From NCBI RefSeq assembly GCF_014873765.1, contig NZ_JADBGG010000001.1, forward strand, positions 124,001 to 188,000: DNA of 64,000 nucleotides, in the 5' to 3' direction. Under the pieces are notes generated by a model. That model saw only the letters and a program-made list of their open reading frames with translations, was not told the origin of the DNA and searched no databases. The position numbers were made by a program, and so were the translations under genes. Positions 46,152 through 55,308 of the stretch are shown piece after piece (the stretch's first letter is position 1; every line of letters begins with the position of its first letter). This stretch comes from Desulfomicrobium macestii (GTDB lineage: Bacteria; Desulfobacterota; Desulfovibrionia; Desulfovibrionales; Desulfomicrobiaceae).

Positions 46152-47174
46152 ATGTTTTTCAGCAAGCTTTTCGGTTTTCTCGGTAAAAATCTGGCCATGG
46201 ACCTCGGCACGGCCAACACGCTCCTGTATTCTCCCAAGGACGGGATCGTGCTCAACGAACCTTCGGTGGTGGCCCTCGACATCCGCAACGACGCCATTCT
46301 GGCCGTGGGCCGGGAGGCCAAGGAATATCTGGGCCGCACCCCGGAGCGGATTCGCGCCGTGCGCCCTCTGAAGGATGGCGTCATCGCCGACTTCGAGGTC
46401 ACCAAGGCCATGATCGCCTACTTCATCAAGAAGGTCATTACCGGCATGCGTATCGTCAAGCCGCGCATGGTCATCTGCGTGCCAGCGGGGATAACCCAGG
46501 TGGAGAAGAGGGCGGTGATCGAGTCGGCGCTGCAGGCCGGAGCGCGAGAGGTCAAACTCATCGAGGAGCCCATGGCCGCGGCCATCGGCGCGGGCCTGCC
46601 CATCCACGAACCCAGAGGCAACATGGTGGTCGATATCGGCGGGGGGACCACGGAGGTGGCGGTCATTTCACTTTCCGCCGTGGCCTATTCCGAATCCGTG
46701 CGCATTGCCGGGGACGAGATCAACGATGCCATCCAGCGCTACGTGCAGGATGAATTTCAGCTTTTGATCGGTGAGAACATGGCCGAGGCGGCCAAGATCC
46801 ACATCGCTTCGGCCGTGCCCCTGCCCGAGCCTTTGCAGTACCGGGTGGCGGGAAAGAACCTGGTCGACGGCAACCCCAAGTCCATCATCCTGAACGACTA
46901 CGTGCGCGAGGCCATCAAGGAGCCCGTCGCGGCCATAGTCGCGGCCGTGCGCAGAGCCCTTGAGAAGACCCCGCCCGAGCTGGTCGCGGACATCGCCACC
47001 AACGGCCTGCTTCTGGCCGGAGGCGGGGCGCTCCTGAAGGGCCTGGACAAACTCATCACGCAGCAGAGTTCGCTCATGGTGCATATCGACGACGACCCCC
47101 TGACTACGGTGGTGCGCGGGACGGGGCGTTCCCTTGAGGACGAGGCGTGTTATTCGAAGGTCTATATCAACTAG
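46152..47174 (+). CDS. mreB: Rod shape-determining protein MreB
   Basis: The 340-residue actin homologue has the phosphate-1 motif MDLGTANTLLY (near 17-27), phosphate-2 VVDIGGGTTEVAV and the adenosine motif LLAGGGALLKGLD. It directs rod-shaped cell-wall growth. The usual mreC, mreD and mrdA genes do not follow; a convergent Nudix-like gene overlaps its end by 8 bp. It is preceded by a GAF-domain protein gene. Confidence 0.95.
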   Translation: MFFSKLFGFLGKNLAMDLGTANTLLYSPKDGIVLNEPSVVALDIRNDAILAVGREAKEYLGRTPERIRAVRPLKDGVIADFEVTKAMIAYFIKKVITGMRIVKPRMVICVPAGITQVEKRAVIESALQAGAREVKLIEEPMAAAIGAGLPIHEPRGNMVVDIGGGTTEVAVISLSAVAYSESVRIAGDEINDAIQRYVQDEFQLLIGENMAEAAKIHIASAVPLPEPLQYRVAGKNLVDGNPKSIILNDYVREAIKEPVAAIVAAVRRALEKTPPELVADIATNGLLLAGGGALLKGLDKLITQQSSLMVHIDDDPLTTVVRGTGRSLEDEACYSKVYIN

Positions 47175-47691
47175 CGGCGTCCGGACGAAGCAGGCGTGCG
47201 TTCCATACGGTCAGCAGCGTCGGGGAGAGCTGGTCCGGGTAGGATGTGGCCAGGGCGCCGAGCTCGTCCGGGTCCACGGCCATGAAGGAGAGGTCCTGAA
47301 GCAGATGCCGGGCGGCCTGGCTTGAAAGTCCGGCGCAAAAGACCTCCACGATCTCGTTGCCCGTTCCCGCCCCTTCGGTCAGCGTTCGCGCATGCCGCAG
47401 ATTTCCGGTCAGATCGGCCGTGACGGGGGGCAGATGCCGCTCGGCGGCCTCCTCGGCGGCCTCCGTGGCCATGATGTGCCCGCTTCCCACGATGTCCCAG
47501 CGCCCCGGATACAGAGGGTGGCTTTTGCTCAGCCTGCGCAGCAAGAGGCGGCCCTTTGCATCCGTCAGCAAGAGCAGAAAACCCCTGTGCCTGAGTCCCT
47601 GCAGATGGACCTGCTCCGAAGCCATGATGGCCAGGGGCAGGTTGTTTTCGTCCACGACGTGGATTTTTTCCTGGCCTGTTTCCAAAAACAT
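47167..47691 (-). CDS. Nudix-fold protein with degenerate catalytic box
   Basis: The 174-residue protein resembles IDI-type Nudix proteins (GFLLLLTDAKGRLLLRRLSKSHPLYPGRWD). The Nudix box begins correctly with G71 and E77, but REUxEE is replaced by R85-H86-L87-P88-P89-V90, so the metal-binding glutamates are missing. It may be non-catalytic. The start at 47691 leaves only 27 bp to the divergent rimI gene; a longer version would run across rimI. Confidence 0.75.
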   Translation of the reverse strand: MFLETGQEKIHVVDENNLPLAIMASEQVHLQGLRHRGFLLLLTDAKGRLLLRRLSKSHPLYPGRWDIVGSGHIMATEAAEEAAERHLPPVTADLTGNLRHARTLTEGAGTGNEIVEVFCAGLSSQAARHLLQDLSFMAVDPDELGALATSYPDQLSPTLLTVWNARLLRPDAAS

Positions 47692-47718
47692 GAATTCCCG
47701 CGCTGGTAAGAGGTGGAG

Positions 47719-48180
47719 ATGGTTGAAAAGGGTCTTGAGCTGCGCTTGCTTGAGCCTCGGGATGCATCGGCGCTTGCCGCCCTGGAGGCCCGGGTTTTTG
47801 CCGACGCCTGGGACGCGGAGCATTTCAGAGAGCTTCTTGGGCAGGATCGCTTTTTGGCCGTGGGCGCCTTTGACCCTGACGGACTGTGCGCATATCTGAC
47901 GGCATACAGTGTGGCGGGAGAGCTTGAAATAGTCAACGTGGCTGTGGCTCCCGCGCTGCGCGGTCAGGGCATTGGCCGGTCGGTGCTGCATTTTTTTCTG
48001 GAGCAGGGGCGCCTGGGCGGCGCCCGGCGCGCGGTTCTTGAGGTTCGCGCCGGAAATGTCGCGGCCCGGGGCCTTTACGGGAGCTGCGGTTTTGTGCAGG
48101 TGGGGGTGCGCAGGGCATATTACGCCGACAGCGGCGAGGATGCCCTGGTGCTGGAGTGGACGCCGTGCCCCGGCTCGTGA
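47719..48180 (+). CDS. rimI: Ribosomal-protein-alanine N-acetyltransferase-like GNAT protein
   Basis: The 153-residue protein has the GNAT acetyl-CoA motif VAPALRGQGIGRSVL and RimI-like NVAARGLYGSCGF followed by R-RAYY. RimI acetylates the N terminus of ribosomal protein S18. ATG 47719 is preceded by AGAGG at good spacing; GTG 47713 is less likely. The next methyltransferase gene overlaps its end. Confidence 0.85.
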   Translation: MVEKGLELRLLEPRDASALAALEARVFADAWDAEHFRELLGQDRFLAVGAFDPDGLCAYLTAYSVAGELEIVNVAVAPALRGQGIGRSVLHFFLEQGRLGGARRAVLEVRAGNVAARGLYGSCGFVQVGVRRAYYADSGEDALVLEWTPCPGS

Positions 48181-48833
48181 AAGATCCGCACGCCAGTTTT
48201 CGTGCCCTGGCTCCGGACGGGGAACTGGGCCTGCAAGGGCTGGCCGATGAGGCCGCCGCGCGTGGGATTCCGGTCATCGGGCCGGTCATGGGCGGGCTGC
48301 TTGCGCTGCTGTGCCGGATCATGGGAGCCGTGCGCGTCCTTGAACTGGGCGCGGCCGTGGGCTATTCCACGACGTTTCTGGCCCGGGCCGTGCGGGATAC
48401 GGGCGGGATTGTCCTGGGCGTGGACATGCACGAGGCCCATTGCCGCGAGGCGCGGGCCAATCTCGCGTCCTTCGGATTGGAGGAGAGCTGCGCCCTGCTG
48501 TGCGCCGACGCCCGCGCCCTGCCTTTCGGTGCTGCGGGCTTCGATCTGGTCTTTCTGGATGTGGACCAGCGCTACTACGCGGAGCTTGAACCCGTCTGCC
48601 ATCGCCTGCTTCGTCCCGGAGGGCTGCTGGTCGCGGACAACACCGCCTTTGCCGACGCCCAGGCCTTCAACGTCCTGATCCGGGACGGCAGGCGCTGGGA
48701 CGCGGTCAACATTTACGCATTCTTACCGAATCATGCGCCGGAGCAGGACGGAATCTGCCTGGCGCGCAAGAAACAAACAGGAGACTCAAGAAATGATAGT
48801 AATGGAAACTTCCAAGGGTACGCTGAAGATTGA
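48165..48833 (+). CDS. Class I SAM-dependent O-methyltransferase
   Basis: The 222-residue protein has the SAM motif [15 protein letters not shown] (near 60-74), a GVDMHE acidic loop and [13 protein letters not shown], resembling the catechol/caffeoyl-CoA O-methyltransferase group. The substrate is unknown. The start is uncertain among GTG 48156, 48165 and 48174. It overlaps rimI and the cyclophilin gene, so the cluster is probably one operon. Confidence 0.85.
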   Translation: MPRLVKDPHASFRALAPDGELGLQGLADEAAARGIPVIGPVMGGLLALLCRIMGAVRVLELGAAVGYSTTFLARAVRDTGGIVLGVDMHEAHCREARANLASFGLEESCALLCADARALPFGAAGFDLVFLDVDQRYYAELEPVCHRLLRPGGLLVADNTAFADAQAFNVLIRDGRRWDAVNIYAFLPNHAPEQDGICLARKKQTGDSRNDSNGNFQGYAED

Positions 48834-49278
48834 ACTGTTCGCGGACAAGGCCCCCCTGACCTGCGAGAATTTTCTCAATTATGTGCGCGAGGGCTTTTAC
48901 GACGGAACGATCTTCCATCGCGTCATCCCCAATTTCATGATCCAGGGCGGCGGGATGACCGAGACCATGAGCGAAAAGAAGACCGGCGATCCGATCAAGA
49001 ACGAGGCCGACAACGGCATCAAGAACCAGCGTGGCACCCTGGCCATGGCCCGCACCCAGGCCGTGGATAGCGCGACTTCCCAGTTTTTCATCAATCTGCG
49101 CGACAACGCGTTCCTGGATCACGGCTCGCGAGATTTCGGCTACGCCGTGTTCGCGCGGGTGGTCGAGGGGATCGAAGTCATGGACGCGATCGCGGGCGTG
49201 CCCACGGGCAGCTTCGGCTTTCATCAGGACGTGCCCAAGGAGCCGGTCATCATCACCCGGGTCAGCGTGGAGGAATAG
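48793..49278 (+). CDS. ppiB: Cyclophilin-type peptidyl-prolyl isomerase, cytosolic
   Basis: The 161-residue protein has the cyclophilin signature [18 protein letters not shown] and [10 protein letters not shown]. It lacks a signal peptide, so it is the cytosolic PpiB type. CAGGAG precedes ATG 48793. It overlaps the methyltransferase by 41 bp and is 3 bp from the hydrolase gene. Confidence 0.94.
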   Translation: MIVMETSKGTLKIELFADKAPLTCENFLNYVREGFYDGTIFHRVIPNFMIQGGGMTETMSEKKTGDPIKNEADNGIKNQRGTLAMARTQAVDSATSQFFINLRDNAFLDHGSRDFGYAVFARVVEGIEVMDAIAGVPTGSFGFHQDVPKEPVIITRVSVEE

Positions 49279-49281
49279 GCG

Positions 49282-50256
49282 TTGGTGCGGCTGGCGAGAG
49301 CCTTCCCCTTCTCCTCGGGGCATGTTCAGACGCTTTTTCCGCCGTTGTTCCGCCCCATGGCGGACGCGTGCTACGAGCGGGAGCGTCTTGAAACCTCGGA
49401 CGGCGACTTCGTGGACCTGGACTGGTCCCGGGGGGATGGGAGCCGCGGTCTTGTCTTCATCATGCATGGCCTTGAGGGGCACTCCAGGCGCAAATACGTG
49501 CTGGGCATGGTCAAGGCCGCTCGGGAGCATGGGCTTGACGCCGTGGCCATGAACTTCAGGGGGTGCAGCGGGGAGCCGAACCGCAAGGTCTCCATGTATC
49601 ATTCGGGCTGGACCCGCGACCTGCACGAGGCCCTGCTCATGATCGAGGCCCTGGGTCGCTACAGCTGTGTGCACCTGGTCGGATTCAGCCTTGGCGGAAA
49701 CGTCATCCTCAAGTATCTCGGAGAGGACCCGTCTATCATTCCGGAGTTCGTGCGCGGGGCCGTGGCCATTTCCGTGCCCTGCGATCTGGAGGATTCTGCC
49801 CGGGCCCTGGCCCGTCCGCAGTGCGCGCTCTACACCCGCTACCTGCTTGACCAGCTGCGAAAGAAGATTATCGAGAAGGGTCGGCTTTTTCCCGGAGCCC
49901 TCGACCTCAAAGGAGTGGAGAAGCTGCGCACCTTTCGCCAGTTTGACGACCGCTTCACGGCCCCGCTGCATGGTTTCCGCGATGCGCTCGACTACTGGCG
50001 ACGTTCCAGTTCGCGGCAGTACCTGGCTGGAATCGACCGACGGACATGCATCATCAACGCCGCCAACGATCCTTTTCTGGGGCCGCGCTGCTATCCCGCC
50101 GAGGAGGTCCGGGCCAACGACCGCCTGACCCTGCTCACGCCCCCGACCGGCGGCCATGTGGGTTTCGTGGGTTCGGGCCGGGGCGGGATGTACTGGTCGG
50201 AGTGGATGGCCATGAGCTTCCTGCTGGAGCAGGGCGCTTCGCAAGTGCAGAAATGA
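49282..50256 (+). CDS. Alpha/beta hydrolase, YheT family
   Basis: The 324-residue protein has HVQTLFPPLFR at the N terminus and the nucleophile elbow GFSLGGNV, both typical of YheT/ABHD-like hydrolases. FRGCSGEPN marks the oxyanion region and the C-terminal GGHVGF the catalytic His. The substrate is unknown. TTG 49282 or GTG 49285 could be the start; GGAGGA lies upstream. Confidence 0.88.
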   Translation: MVRLARAFPFSSGHVQTLFPPLFRPMADACYERERLETSDGDFVDLDWSRGDGSRGLVFIMHGLEGHSRRKYVLGMVKAAREHGLDAVAMNFRGCSGEPNRKVSMYHSGWTRDLHEALLMIEALGRYSCVHLVGFSLGGNVILKYLGEDPSIIPEFVRGAVAISVPCDLEDSARALARPQCALYTRYLLDQLRKKIIEKGRLFPGALDLKGVEKLRTFRQFDDRFTAPLHGFRDALDYWRRSSSRQYLAGIDRRTCIINAANDPFLGPRCYPAEEVRANDRLTLLTPPTGGHVGFVGSGRGGMYWSEWMAMSFLLEQGASQVQK

Positions 50257-50351
50257 GGCGCAAGGTTTCGTAGCTGATTGCAGATGTGCGGGATTTTGCA
50301 CGGCAAGCCGGAACACAAATTTTTTTTCCTTGCCGATCAACGGATTGACTC

Positions 50352-50367
50352 TGGCATGATCGATGCT
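50352..50367 (+). promoter_or_regulatory. Candidate sigma-54-like promoter upstream of the Do protease
   Basis: TGGCATG-ATCG-ATGCT has the invariant GG and GC ten bases apart, with one mismatch in the -12 core (ATGC for TTGC). It lies 36 bp before the gene start. A TTGACT at 50345 has no convincing -10 partner. Confidence 0.35.
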
Positions 50368-50402
50368 TTTTGCAGGTTGTCAACAAGACACGGAGGTCTC
50401 TC

Positions 50403-51824
50403 ATGAAATATGCAATTCGACTCCTTACCATCATGTTCGTGTTTGTGGCTTCGGCCACCATGGCCGCGCAGCTGCCGGACTTCACGGAGCTCGCGGAAAA
50501 ATCGGGTCAGGCGGTGGTCAATATCAGCACCGTCAAGATCGTCAAAAATCAGCGCAACATGCAGCAGTTTTTCCGGCAGGGTCCGCAGGGTCAGCACCCG
50601 TTCGGAGATTTCTTCGACCAGTTCGAGCGCTTTTTCGGGGAGCAGGGGCAAGGCGTTCCGCGCGAACAGCGCTCGCTGGGATCGGGCTTTGTCTTCTCCG
50701 CTGACGGGTACATAGTCACCAACAACCATGTCATCGAAGGCGCGGATTCCATCAAGGTCAACCTGCAGGTCGACAAGAACGGCGACCGCTCCTACGACGC
50801 CGAGGTCATCGGCACGGACAAGGAGACGGACCTGGCGCTTCTGAAGATAAAGGCCGACAAGCCGTTGCCGTTCCTGACCTTCGGGGATTCCGACGCGCTC
50901 AGGGTCGGGCAGTGGGTCATGGCCATAGGCAACCCCTTCGGACTTGACCACACCGTCACGGCCGGAATCGTCAGCGCCAAGGGTCGCACCATCGGCGCCG
51001 GTCCCTACGACAATTTCATCCAGACCGACGCCTCCATCAACCCCGGCAACAGCGGCGGACCGCTCATCGACATGGACGGCCAAGTCATCGGCATCAATAC
51101 GGCCATAGTGGCTTCGGGGCAGGGCATCGGCTTTGCCATTCCCAGTCGCCTGGCCCGTCAGGTGATCGAGCAACTCAAGGAACACAAGATCGTGAAACGG
51201 GGCTGGCTCGGCGTGTCCATCCAGGACGTGGACGAGAATTCCGCCAAGGCCCTGGGGCTTGAAGCGGTTCGCGGCGCCCTTGTCTCGTCGGTGACCGCCG
51301 GAGATCCGGCGGAAAAGGCCGGGATAAAGGCCGGAGACGTGATTGTCGCCGTGGATGGCGTGCCCGTGGCCGACGCCGGCGATTTGACCCGCAAGATCGG
51401 TGATCTCCTGCCCGGCGTGAAGATCGATCTCTCGGTCTGGCGCGAGGGAAAGACCGTCAAGATTCCTCTGGTTCTGGGCGATCGCAGCGCGGAAAAGGTG
51501 GCCCAGGGAAGACCCGGCGCTCCGGGCAGCCAGGGCGAGGATGTCCTTGGACTGAGCGTTCGGCCCGTGACTGAAGCCGAAGCAAAGGCACTGGAGCTCG
51601 AGCAGGCTCGGGGGCTTCTTGTCGTCGAAGTGAGCGAGGATTCCAAGGCTGCGCAAAACGATTTGAGCGCCGGCGACGTGATCCTCGAAGCCAACGGCAA
51701 GATGGTGAACACGGTCAAGGCATTGCGGGACGTGATCGAGGGCGACGGCAAGGAGAAGGGCGTTGTCATGCTGCTGATCAAGCGTCAGGGACGCAACGTC
51801 TTCCGCACCGTGCCCCTGCCCTAG
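50403..51824 (+). CDS. Do/DegP-family periplasmic serine protease
   Basis: The 473-residue protein has a signal peptide (1-22, ending MAA), catalytic H109 (TNNHVIE), D143 (TDLALLKI) and S217 (NPGNSGGP), and two PDZ domains (about 255-355 and 385-465). The Gln/Phe-rich LA-loop is present. It degrades misfolded envelope proteins. CGGAGG precedes the ATG. It is followed by ispE. Confidence 0.95.
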   Translation: MKYAIRLLTIMFVFVASATMAAQLPDFTELAEKSGQAVVNISTVKIVKNQRNMQQFFRQGPQGQHPFGDFFDQFERFFGEQGQGVPREQRSLGSGFVFSADGYIVTNNHVIEGADSIKVNLQVDKNGDRSYDAEVIGTDKETDLALLKIKADKPLPFLTFGDSDALRVGQWVMAIGNPFGLDHTVTAGIVSAKGRTIGAGPYDNFIQTDASINPGNSGGPLIDMDGQVIGINTAIVASGQGIGFAIPSRLARQVIEQLKEHKIVKRGWLGVSIQDVDENSAKALGLEAVRGALVSSVTAGDPAEKAGIKAGDVIVAVDGVPVADAGDLTRKIGDLLPGVKIDLSVWREGKTVKIPLVLGDRSAEKVAQGRPGAPGSQGEDVLGLSVRPVTEAEAKALELEQARGLLVVEVSEDSKAAQNDLSAGDVILEANGKMVNTVKALRDVIEGDGKEKGVVMLLIKRQGRNVFRTVPLP

Positions 51825-51848
51825 AAACGCGACGGGAAGCACATAAGG

Positions 51849-51866
51849 ATGAGCACGCAAGGATGA
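51849..51866 (+). CDS. Five-codon leader frame coupled to ispE
   Basis: ATG-AGC-ACG-CAA-GGA-TGA starts after its own AAGG, and its stop overlaps the ispE ATG by ATGA. It arises because AAGGATGAGCA is repeated 14 bp apart. It may tune ispE translation or may be a chance duplication of the start region. Confidence 0.3.
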   Translation: MSTQG

Positions 51867-52756
51867 GCATGGTCTGGAAGCTTCGCGCCGGTTGCAAGGT
51901 CAACCTCTATCTGGACATCGTCGGGGTGCGGGAAGACGGCTATCATGAGATCGAGAGCCTCTTTTACCCGCTCCCCGCGCCTTGCGACATTCTGGACGTG
52001 CGCCTGTCTGGCGGACAGGGCCTGCGCCTGTCCTGCTCCGCTTCGGACCTTGGCGCCGAGGAGAACATCCTGTCCAGGGCATACCAGAAGTTTGCCGACG
52101 TCACAGGTTTTGCTCCGGGCGTGTCGGTGCACCTGCACAAGAACATTCCCATGGGTGCGGGCCTGGGAGGCGGCAGCAGCGATGCTGCCGCCTTTCTTTC
52201 CTGGCTCAACGCGCGGGCCGGTGAACACGCCCTGGCCAGGGGCGAATTGGCCAGGCTGGCTCTGATGCTGGGGGCCGACGTGCCTTTTTTCCTGGGCAAC
52301 GTACCGGCCTGGGTCACAGGGATCGGCGAGAAGCTCGAACCGGTGGCCTGCGACCTGGCCGACTACACACTGCTGGTGGTCTGTCCCGCCGTACACGTCA
52401 ACACCAAATGGGCCTACAGGCGATGGGACGAGATGCGCGCAAACGGAAGCGTGCGTCCAAGAAAAGAGTTGACACCCGAAAACAGCCCTATTATGAGTCT
52501 TTGCTTCACGAAACCGCCCAAGCTTTGGAATGGATTTGAAGAAGTCGTTTTTCATGAATTTCCAACGCTTTACGAGGTTAAAAAGCAAATACTGAATCAC
52601 TTTCCGGACGCATGCGTCATGAGTGGAAGCGGTTCTAGTTTTGTGGCTCTTTTTTCTTCCGTGGAGTGTGCAAGCCGATGTGCCGGCGACATGCGGGCCA
52701 TGGGGCACGCATGTCACGCAAGCAGGTCCGGTGAGCCTCTGGGTTTTGATTCGTGA
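51863..52756 (+). CDS. ispE: 4-diphosphocytidyl-2-C-methyl-D-erythritol kinase
   Basis: The 297-residue GHMP kinase has KVNLYLDI near the N terminus, the ATP loop PMGAGLGGGSSDAA (near 96) and GSGSSFVALF near the C terminus. It phosphorylates CDP-ME in the MEP isoprenoid pathway. The last third, from about 52465, uses visibly more A/T-rich codons than the start, just before a tRNA gene. Confidence 0.94.
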   Translation: MSMVWKLRAGCKVNLYLDIVGVREDGYHEIESLFYPLPAPCDILDVRLSGGQGLRLSCSASDLGAEENILSRAYQKFADVTGFAPGVSVHLHKNIPMGAGLGGGSSDAAAFLSWLNARAGEHALARGELARLALMLGADVPFFLGNVPAWVTGIGEKLEPVACDLADYTLLVVCPAVHVNTKWAYRRWDEMRANGSVRPRKELTPENSPIMSLCFTKPPKLWNGFEEVVFHEFPTLYEVKKQILNHFPDACVMSGSGSSFVALFSSVECASRCAGDMRAMGHACHASRSGEPLGFDS

Positions 52757-52774
52757 AGGTTGGGGGTTGGGCTG

Positions 52775-52805
52775 CGGGTCTGCAAACCCGACGCTCTTTT
52801 TCTTT
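52775..52805 (+). terminator. Possible weak terminator between ispE and tRNA-Gln
   Basis: CGGGT (52775-52779) pairs with ACCCG (52786-52790) around a 6-nt loop, followed by ACGC and then a T-rich tract. The stem is short, so termination may be partial. Confidence 0.4.
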
Positions 52806-52848
52806 TACTAAAGGAAGCCACGGGCCTAAAAAACCGGGCGACCTATGT

Positions 52849-52924
52849 TGGGGCGTCGCCAAGCTGGCAAGGCAACGGATTTTGGTTCCGTCATCCGGAG
52901 GTTCGAATCCTCCCGCCCCAGCCA
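52849..52924 (+). tRNA. tRNA-Gln (anticodon TTG)
   Basis: The 76-nt cloverleaf folds with a 7-bp acceptor stem (TGGGGCG / CGCCCCA) and a D stem GCC/GGC. The anticodon stem ACGGA/TCCGT has the loop TTTTGGT, giving anticodon TTG at 52882-52884. The T arm contains GGTTCGAATCC. Discriminator G is followed by an encoded CCA. Confidence 0.97.
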
Positions 52925-52946
52925 TTTTTTTATCCAAGGACAGATT

Positions 52947-53891
52947 ATGCCACGCATGGGCGAGCTGAAAATCGTCACGGGAACCGCCAATCCGGCTTTG
53001 GCTGCCCGCATTTGTGATCATCTGGGCTGCAAGTTGACCCATTCTCTGGTCGACAAGTTCAGCGACGGAGAGATCCGCGTCGAAATGGGCGACAACGTTC
53101 GGGGTGACGACGTGTATGTGGTGCAATCCACCTGCGCTCCAGTCAATCATAACCTGATGGAGCTCTGCCTGATGCTCGACGCCCTGAAGCGCGCCAGCGC
53201 GGGCCGGGTCACGGCGGTGGTGCCATATTTCGGCTACGCCCGTCAGGACCGAAAGGTCGTGCCCCGCGCGCCGATCAGCGCCAAACTGGTGGCTGACTTC
53301 ATCACGGTGGCCGGCGTGGACCGCGTTCTGACCATCGACCTGCATTCCGGCCAGATCCAGGGCTTCTTCAACAAGCCCGTGGACAACCTCTATGCCGCTC
53401 AGGTTCTGCTTGAATATATCCGCAAGCTCGGCGATAATCTGATTATCGTTTCGCCCGATGCGGGCGGCACGGAGCGGGCCAGGGCTTACGCCAAACGCCT
53501 TGGTGTCGGGCTGGCCATCGTGGACAAACGCCGTGAAGGGCCGAACAAGGCCCACGCCATGCAGCTCATTGGCGACGTCAAGGGCAAGATCGCGGTTGTC
53601 CTTGATGACATGATCGATACAGCGGGCACCATGACCGAGGCCGGGAACATGCTGGCCGAAAACGGTGCCGAGGATGTCGTTGCCTGCGCCTCCCACGCGG
53701 TCCTGTCCGGGCCTGCCGTGGAACGTCTGAACAACTCGGCGTTTTCGCAGGTCATCGTGACCGACACCATCCCGCTCAATGCCCAGGCTCTGAGCAGTGA
53801 CAAGTTCAAGGTAATTTCCGTTGGCAGTCTTATTGCCAAGGCTATACATAATATCCATTCCGAATCTTCCGTCAGTGTTCTGTTCAGCTGA
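52947..53891 (+). CDS. prs: Ribose-phosphate pyrophosphokinase
   Basis: The 314-residue protein has the family motifs [30 protein letters not shown] and the PRPP loop [12 protein letters not shown]. It makes PRPP for nucleotide, histidine and tryptophan synthesis. ATG 52947 follows AAGGA, 22 bp after tRNA-Gln. rplY and pth follow, a common bacterial order. Confidence 0.97.
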   Translation: MPRMGELKIVTGTANPALAARICDHLGCKLTHSLVDKFSDGEIRVEMGDNVRGDDVYVVQSTCAPVNHNLMELCLMLDALKRASAGRVTAVVPYFGYARQDRKVVPRAPISAKLVADFITVAGVDRVLTIDLHSGQIQGFFNKPVDNLYAAQVLLEYIRKLGDNLIIVSPDAGGTERARAYAKRLGVGLAIVDKRREGPNKAHAMQLIGDVKGKIAVVLDDMIDTAGTMTEAGNMLAENGAEDVVACASHAVLSGPAVERLNNSAFSQVIVTDTIPLNAQALSSDKFKVISVGSLIAKAIHNIHSESSVSVLFS

Positions 53892-53943
53892 ACCCGGACA
53901 GACAACAGATTGATTTTTTAGTTGATGAATAAAGGAGAAAAGC

Positions 53944-54537
53944 ATGTCTGAAGTCGCAAGTTTGCAGTTAACGCCTCGTGAGGAAAGGGGAAAAGGCCCT
54001 TGCTCCCGTATGCGTTCCAATGGTTTGGTTCCCGGCGTGTTCTACAACTCTAAGGGTGAAAATATCTCCTTTTCCGTAGACAACCTGGCTTTGGGCAAGG
54101 CTTTCGAAAAGGTTCGCTACTCAAAGATGATTGAGCTGCAGATCGAAGTTGACGGTCAAGTGCAGAAGCGCAACGCCCTGTTCAAGAAGCTCGTGAAGCA
54201 CCCGGTCAAGCGTCGCTATGACCACGTGGACTTCATTGGTATCGAGCTCGACAAGGAAGTGCAGGTCACCATTCCCGTCGAGACCGTCGGCCGCGCCAAG
54301 GGCGTCGTGCTGGGCGGCAAGCTGGAGATCCTGCAGGAGCGTGTCATGGTGCGCTGTCTGCCGACTGCCATCCCTGATTCCGTTGTCATCAACGTGACCG
54401 AGCTTGAAATCGGGGGCAAGGTGCTTGTCGATCAGCTCGTTCTGCCCGAAGGGGTCAAGGCTGTTTACGAGCGCAACTTCCCCGTTGTCGCGATTCAGAC
54501 CGCCCGTGGCGCCAAGGCCGGCGAAGAAGAAGAATAG
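53944..54537 (+). CDS. rplY: 50S ribosomal protein L25 (general stress protein Ctc type)
   Basis: The 197-residue protein has the L25 N-terminal domain (ARPRE-like start, GLVPGVFYN, HPVKRRYDHVDF) and the C-terminal TL5/Ctc domain. It binds 5S rRNA. The order prs-rplY-pth is conserved in many bacteria. AAAGGAG precedes the start. Confidence 0.96.
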   Translation: MSEVASLQLTPREERGKGPCSRMRSNGLVPGVFYNSKGENISFSVDNLALGKAFEKVRYSKMIELQIEVDGQVQKRNALFKKLVKHPVKRRYDHVDFIGIELDKEVQVTIPVETVGRAKGVVLGGKLEILQERVMVRCLPTAIPDSVVINVTELEIGGKVLVDQLVLPEGVKAVYERNFPVVAIQTARGAKAGEEEE

Positions 54538-54550
54538 TTCGACATTCCCG

Positions 54551-54586
54551 GGGGCCCTGCCTTGGCAGGGCCCTCTTTTCTTTTTC
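54551..54586 (+). terminator. Intrinsic terminator after rplY
   Basis: A stem of nine or more base pairs, GGGCCCTGC / GCAGGGCCC, with a CTTG loop is followed by a T-rich tract. pth begins 28 bp beyond, so some readthrough or a separate promoter is expected. Confidence 0.8.
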
Positions 54587-54613
54587 GACCACCCTCTTTT
54601 CTGACGGTTCCCC

Positions 54614-55210
54614 ATGACATATGACGGCCTGATAGTAGGTCTGGGCAATCCGGGTACAAAGTACGCCCGGACCCGGCACAATTTCGGTTTCATGCTCGCG
54701 GATCACCTCCTTGAGTACTGGGACGGTCAGCCCGGAACTGTCTGCACCGCCCGCAGCGCGCGTCTCAACGCGCAGCTTTGGGAGGTCAGCGAGGATTACG
54801 GCGCCCGGCGCTGGATTGTCGTCAAGCCGCTGACCTTCATGAATCTGAGCGGTCAGGTGGTGGGAGAGCTCAGCAGAAAAAACGGGATCCCGGCGGATCG
54901 GATACTCGTCGCCCACGACGAGCTCGACCTGACCTTGGGTACGGTTCGTCTCAAGTTTTCCGGTGGGCTGGCCGGTCACAATGGGCTCAAATCCGTGGCC
55001 GCGCATCTTGGCACCCGCGATTTCGCTCGGATACGTCTGGGTATCGGCCGTCCGGAGGGCAGCGAGGCCATGGCCGATTACGTGCTGCGTTCCTTCATGC
55101 CCGCCGAATGGGAGCTGGTCGCGAGGACCCTCGATGTCGCGCGTGACGCGGTCGTGCATTATTGCCGTGAAGGTCTGACAGCGGCCACGAGCCGTCTTCA
55201 TACCCGCTGA
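54614..55210 (+). CDS. pth: Peptidyl-tRNA hydrolase
   Basis: The 198-residue protein has VGLGNPGTKYARTRHNFGF with the catalytic histidine H22, KPLTFMNLSG and AHDELDL with the catalytic-site Asp. It recycles tRNA from peptidyl-tRNAs dropped by ribosomes. Confidence 0.96.
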   Translation: MTYDGLIVGLGNPGTKYARTRHNFGFMLADHLLEYWDGQPGTVCTARSARLNAQLWEVSEDYGARRWIVVKPLTFMNLSGQVVGELSRKNGIPADRILVAHDELDLTLGTVRLKFSGGLAGHNGLKSVAAHLGTRDFARIRLGIGRPEGSEAMADYVLRSFMPAEWELVARTLDVARDAVVHYCREGLTAATSRLHTR

Positions 55211-55308
55211 AGCCAGTTGTCTGTTCCAGCTCCTAGTGGACGCCGTCTTGATTTTGATCTATAGTCATCTTCCTTTGCAGTTCGATTACGTATTTCTGGA
55301 GGTCACTT

